Assembly (NCBI GenBank): GCA_045533485.1
Contig: JAZSHX010000029.1
Coordinates: forward strand, 1 to 23,257
Source of the DNA: Scatosoma sp045533485
GTDB taxonomy: Bacteria; Bacillota; Clostridia; Christensenellales; Borkfalkiaceae
Direction of reading: 5' to 3'
DNA length: 23,257 nt
Positions 20,362-23,257 of the stretch are shown here, in pieces. The notes under the pieces were generated by a model that saw only the letters and a list, made by a program, of their open reading frames with translations, did no database searches and had not been told where the DNA came from. The translations under genes and the position numbers were made by a program. Position 1 is the first letter of the stretch, and every line of letters starts with the position of its first letter.

Positions 20362-21324
20362 TTACATAGAAATCATTTGCAACGTTTCGTACAGTTCATT
20401 GTTAAACGTTTTCTTCATAGACACCGCTTCGATAATATCCATATCGATGATTTTGTTATCGCGAATACCCACCACGCGGTTGCCGATACCGTCTTTCAAC
20501 AAACGCACCGCCTTGTTGCCGAATTGTGCCGCAAGCATTCTGTCCGCCATCGTAGGCGAACCGCCGCGTTGCACGTGACCGATACAGGTGGGACGAACGG
20601 AATATTCCGTATGCGCTTGCAAATTTCTTGCAAACTCTTCCGCGCCCATAACGCCTTCCGCAACGACGATAATGTTGGAGTGTTTGCCGTTTGCTCTGGA
20701 ACGGTTGATACGGTTTACAATTTCGTTCATATCAAACTTGATTTCGGGCACAACGATAATTTCCGCGCCCGACGCAATACCGCTGTACAATGCGATATCG
20801 CCGCAATGTCTGCCCATAACTTCGACAACGGAAACACGTTCGTGCGACGTCATCGTATCACGAAGCTTGTTGATAATATCCAAGCACGTGTTTACAGCCG
20901 TATCAAAGCCAAGCGTATAATCGGTATATTCCAAGTCGTTATCAATCGTGCCGGGGATACCGATAGTAGGCACGCCGTAGTTTGCCGTTAAATCTCTTGC
21001 ACCGCGGAAAGAACCGTCGCCGCCGATAACGACAAGCCCTTCAATGCCGTATTTTTCAAGAGTTTTTACCGCTTTATCCTGCCCTTCTTTGGTCATCATT
21101 TCCAAACATCTTGCCGTACGCAATTTGGTACCGCCGCACTGTACGATGTTGGAAACGCTGCGCATTTCCATCGGCACAACGTTTTCTTCAATCAACCCAG
21201 CATAACCGCGTTCGATGCCAAATACTTCCATACCGAAATACAAACCAGAACGCACTACGGCGCGAATAGCCGCGTTCATACCGGGAGCATCGCCGCCGCT
21301 CGTCAACAAAGCAATTCTCTTCAT
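20362..21324 (-). CDS. pfkA: ATP-dependent 6-phosphofructokinase
   Basis: The product is 320 residues, full-length bacterial PfkA. It makes fructose-1,6-bisphosphate from fructose-6-phosphate in glycolysis. Motifs are 'LLTSGGDAPGMNAAIRAVVR' (5-24), 'VVIGGDGSFRGA' (ATP site; the Gly after GGD indicates ATP rather than pyrophosphate), 'GIPGTIDNDL' with the catalytic Asp, and 'EVMGRHCGDIAL' and 'HVQRGGSPTMADR' for substrate binding. SD AGAGGTG precedes the ATG. A promoter at 21373-21400 starts the unit, and a hairpin separates it from the PfkB-family kinase downstream. Confidence 0.96.
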   Translation of the reverse strand: MKRIALLTSGGDAPGMNAAIRAVVRSGLYFGMEVFGIERGYAGLIEENVVPMEMRSVSNIVQCGGTKLRTARCLEMMTKEGQDKAVKTLEKYGIEGLVVIGGDGSFRGARDLTANYGVPTIGIPGTIDNDLEYTDYTLGFDTAVNTCLDIINKLRDTMTSHERVSVVEVMGRHCGDIALYSGIASGAEIIVVPEIKFDMNEIVNRINRSRANGKHSNIIVVAEGVMGAEEFARNLQAHTEYSVRPTCIGHVQRGGSPTMADRMLAAQFGNKAVRLLKDGIGNRVVGIRDNKIIDMDIIEAVSMKKTFNNELYETLQMISM

Positions 21325-21372
21325 AAGTCACCTCTATATTCTCTCAACGTAAAAATTCTTTTTAACAATACT

Positions 21373-21400
21373 ATTATAGCAAATCTTTTACAAAACACAA
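21373..21400 (-). promoter_or_regulatory. pfkA promoter
   Basis: On the minus strand, TATAAT (21373-21378) lies about 50 bases before the ATG. A weak TTGTGT -35 (21395-21400) sits 16 bases upstream of it, inside the dnaE hairpin. Confidence 0.65.
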
Positions 21401-21407
21401 GTGTTTT
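21392..21407 (-). terminator. Weak dnaE terminator
   Basis: AAAACA-CAAG-TGTTTT on the + strand is a perfect inverted repeat, 18 bases after the dnaE stop. It is A/T-rich and overlaps the pfkA -35 region, so transcription from dnaE into pfkA may continue. Confidence 0.45.
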
Positions 21408-21425
21408 TGCGCATATTTTTTATTT

Positions 21426-23257
21426 TTAGATAAGTTTTATCTTGTCTTCCGGCAGGAAACCCGACAATTCCGCCATCAACGCACGGCCTGGAACTACCTT
21501 TTGCGAACAACGCATTTTTCTGCCGTTTTTAACGAACATAACCGTACACTCACCTTCGTAGTATGTGAGCGTTTCCATCAATTCATCCAAATCCGCGTCT
21601 TCCAAATCGCTAACGTTCAGCCAGAGCGTTTTGTCCTTATCGGGCTTTTGTATAGGCGCGGTCGGCGCTTCCTGAACGGGCGTTTGCGTGGGAGCAACAG
21701 GCAAAACCATTTGACCGCTTTGCACCGTTTCCGCTTGCTCATCCAGCTTAAATTCCGTCATTTTATCTACGATAATCACGGGCGCTTTTTCGTCGTCGAT
21801 GCTAATTTTACCCGATACGGATACAACGGCGTCGGCGTCTAAGAAATGGCGAATTTTATCGTACACTTTGGGGAAACATACGCACTCAATCGTGCCGTAT
21901 AAATCTTCCACCGTCACGAACGCCATAAACATACCGCTGCGCGTTTTCAGCTTCTTATATGCGGAAATCATACCACCCATCGTTACGGGCATACCGTCTT
22001 GAATTTCCGTATATTGCTTTTTCCCATCTTCTTCTTCAACAAACGCGCTCAACGCCAAGCAGTTAAAGGAGGCGTCCTTAAAATACGGCAGGAACTTTTC
22101 AAAAGGGTGTCCGCTGACGTAAACGCCAAGCACGGATTTTTCCTTGGAAAGACGTTCCATTGTTTCATATTCGGGAATATTAGGAAAATCCACGTCAATA
22201 GACATTTCTTCCAAACCGCCCACCATCGAAAACAAGGAAATTTGATTGCCTGCGTTTTGCTTGTCTCTTGCGGAAACGCGCGCAAGCACTTCTTCATACA
22301 CCGCCGCCACTTGGGAACGCGCATAGCCAAACGAATCAAACGCGCCTGCGTAAATCAAGCTTTCCACAATGCGTTTGTTGACGTATTTCGCGCAGCGCAC
22401 GGCAAAATCGGCAAAGTCCTTAAATTCGCCATTTTTATTGCGTTCGTCAATAACTGCAGCGATTGCTTCCTGACCAACGCCGCGCAACGCGCCAAGACCG
22501 ATACGAAGCCCGTTGCCTTCCACCCAGAATATCTCTTTAGATTTGTTGATATCAGGGGGCAAGACGTCAATATTTCTTTCCTTCATATACGTGATATATT
22601 TGGAAATTTCTTCGATTTTATCGATACGGTCGTTTAAGATACCTGCTAAAAATTCCTTGGGGTAGAACGCTTTTAAGTACGCCGTTCTGTATGCGACTAC
22701 GGCATACGCCGCGGCGTGCGATTTATTGAACGCATACGAAGCAAAGCTTTCCATATCGCCGAATATTTTTGCGGCGATTTCTTCGGGAATACCTTTTGAT
22801 ACGCAGCCCGTAATCCCTTCCTTGGGTGCGCCGTGGATAAATTTATCCTTTTGTTCCATCAGCTCTTTTTTCTTCTTTTTAGACATAGCGCGGCGCACAA
22901 GGTCGGCTTGTCCGTAGGTGTACCCTGCAAGCTGTTGGAAAATTTGCATTACTTGTTCTTGATACACGATAACGCCGTAAGAATTTTTCAAAATGGGCTC
23001 TAAATGCGGCGTATCGTACACGATATCTTCGGGGTGATGCTTGTTGTGGATATATTTGGGAATAAAGTCCATCGGGCCGGGACGGTACAAGGAAATACCT
23101 GCAATCAAATCTTCCAAACAGTTTGGTTGCAAGTCCTTCAGAATCTTTTTCATACCGCCTTGTTCAAGCTGGAATACGGCGTCGGTATCTCCCGATGAAA
23201 TCAACTGATAGGCTTCGGGTACGTCCAAACCGATTTTATTGAAATCAATGTCAATAC
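21426..23257 (-). CDS. dnaE: DNA polymerase III alpha subunit, C-terminal part (5' end outside window)
   Basis: About 610 C-terminal residues are visible; the gene runs off the right edge. The first visible residues, 'IDFNKIGLDVPEAYQLISSG', continue into 'VFQLEQGGMKKILKDLQP' and 'ISLYRPGPMDFIPKYI', the palm/finger region of DnaE after the catalytic Asp pair. 'YGVIVYQEQVMQIFQQLAGY' and 'SYAFNKSHAAAYAVVAYRTA' are family hallmarks. Next come a helix-hairpin-helix region ('LGALRGVGQEAIAAV'), a probable internal beta-clamp motif 'QISLF' (22230-22244), and an OB-fold ('VTMGGMISAYKKLKTRSGM', 'ECVCFPKVYDK'). A Pro/Gln/Thr linker and a C-terminal domain end the protein. It replicates chromosomal DNA. 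DnaE type rather than PolC, since no exonuclease insertion or N-terminal OB arrangement is visible in this part. A housekeeping gene, it marks the right side of the window as chromosomal. Confidence 0.96.
   Translation of the reverse strand, partial: IDIDFNKIGLDVPEAYQLISSGDTDAVFQLEQGGMKKILKDLQPNCLEDLIAGISLYRPGPMDFIPKYIHNKHHPEDIVYDTPHLEPILKNSYGVIVYQEQVMQIFQQLAGYTYGQADLVRRAMSKKKKKELMEQKDKFIHGAPKEGITGCVSKGIPEEIAAKIFGDMESFASYAFNKSHAAAYAVVAYRTAYLKAFYPKEFLAGILNDRIDKIEEISKYITYMKERNIDVLPPDINKSKEIFWVEGNGLRIGLGALRGVGQEAIAAVIDERNKNGEFKDFADFAVRCAKYVNKRIVESLIYAGAFDSFGYARSQVAAVYEEVLARVSARDKQNAGNQISLFSMVGGLEEMSIDVDFPNIPEYETMERLSKEKSVLGVYVSGHPFEKFLPYFKDASFNCLALSAFVEEEDGKKQYTEIQDGMPVTMGGMISAYKKLKTRSGMFMAFVTVEDLYGTIECVCFPKVYDKIRHFLDADAVVSVSGKISIDDEKAPVIIVDKMTEFKLDEQAETVQSGQMVLPVAPTQTPVQEAPTAPIQKPDKDKTLWLNVSDLEDADLDELMETLTYYEGECTVMFVKNGRKMRCSQKVVPGRALMAELSGFLPEDKIKLI

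Noticed and set aside
1..23257. CRISPR array, insertion sequence, or rRNA
   Set aside because: No regularly spaced repeats, no transposase or flanking inverted repeats, and no rRNA-like sequence were seen; the only mobile trace is the recombinase remnant.

Overview
The window looks like chromosomal DNA of an anaerobic, fermenting, Gram-positive-type bacterium of the Clostridia, probably an uncultured gut lineage. The evidence is strong GGAGG-type ribosome binding sites, consensus sigma-A-like promoters, Cys-rich iron-sulfur enzymes of strict anaerobes, a clostridial LDH-like malate dehydrogenase, secreted Ig-like (Big_2) surface proteins, and no respiratory membrane complex. The family placement is an inference. 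Almost every gene lies on the minus strand.

Layout in + coordinates. (1) 1-5100 is an accessory surface region. It holds a partial secreted protein (1-725), a 51-residue small gene overlapping it (710-865), and a 1247-residue secreted multidomain protein with a glycoside-hydrolase-like barrel (1126-4869). Two near-identical promoter regions (about 959-1022 and 4954-5017) drive them, and an acidic 'DNG-x-[FW]-F-P' tail motif is shared between the small protein and the large one. (2) 5149-5690 holds the C-terminal remnant of a tyrosine recombinase pointing at the 3' end of a tRNA-Ser(CGA) gene, the trace of an old integration event. (3) 5795-18480 is the core of the window: a 12-gene operon read from a consensus promoter at 18436-18464. 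In transcription order it is malate dehydrogenase, fumarase C, HdrB, HdrC, HdrA, FlxD/MvhD, FlxC, FlxB, FlxA, fumarate reductase iron-sulfur subunit, fumarate reductase flavoprotein, and an AspT-family dicarboxylate transporter. (4) 18621-23257 holds a small membrane protein, a PfkB-family sugar-phosphate kinase, 6-phosphofructokinase and the 3' part of dnaE.

Together the operon encodes oxaloacetate -> malate -> fumarate -> succinate plus probable succinate export. It also carries a complete HdrABC-FlxABCD set, a family proposed to perform flavin-based electron bifurcation from NADH. The fumarate reductase is soluble: it has no signal peptide and no membrane-anchor gene, it lacks the covalent-FAD histidine, and its partner subunit is a 2Fe-2S domain joined to an HdrC-like dicluster domain. 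The most interesting hypothesis is a cytosolic bifurcating NADH:fumarate reductase that makes succinate and reduced ferredoxin, a bacterial analogue of linking thiol:fumarate reductase to Hdr. A complication is an in-frame TAA codon inside flxA, which is a nonsense mutation, an assembly error, or a split/reinitiated subunit.
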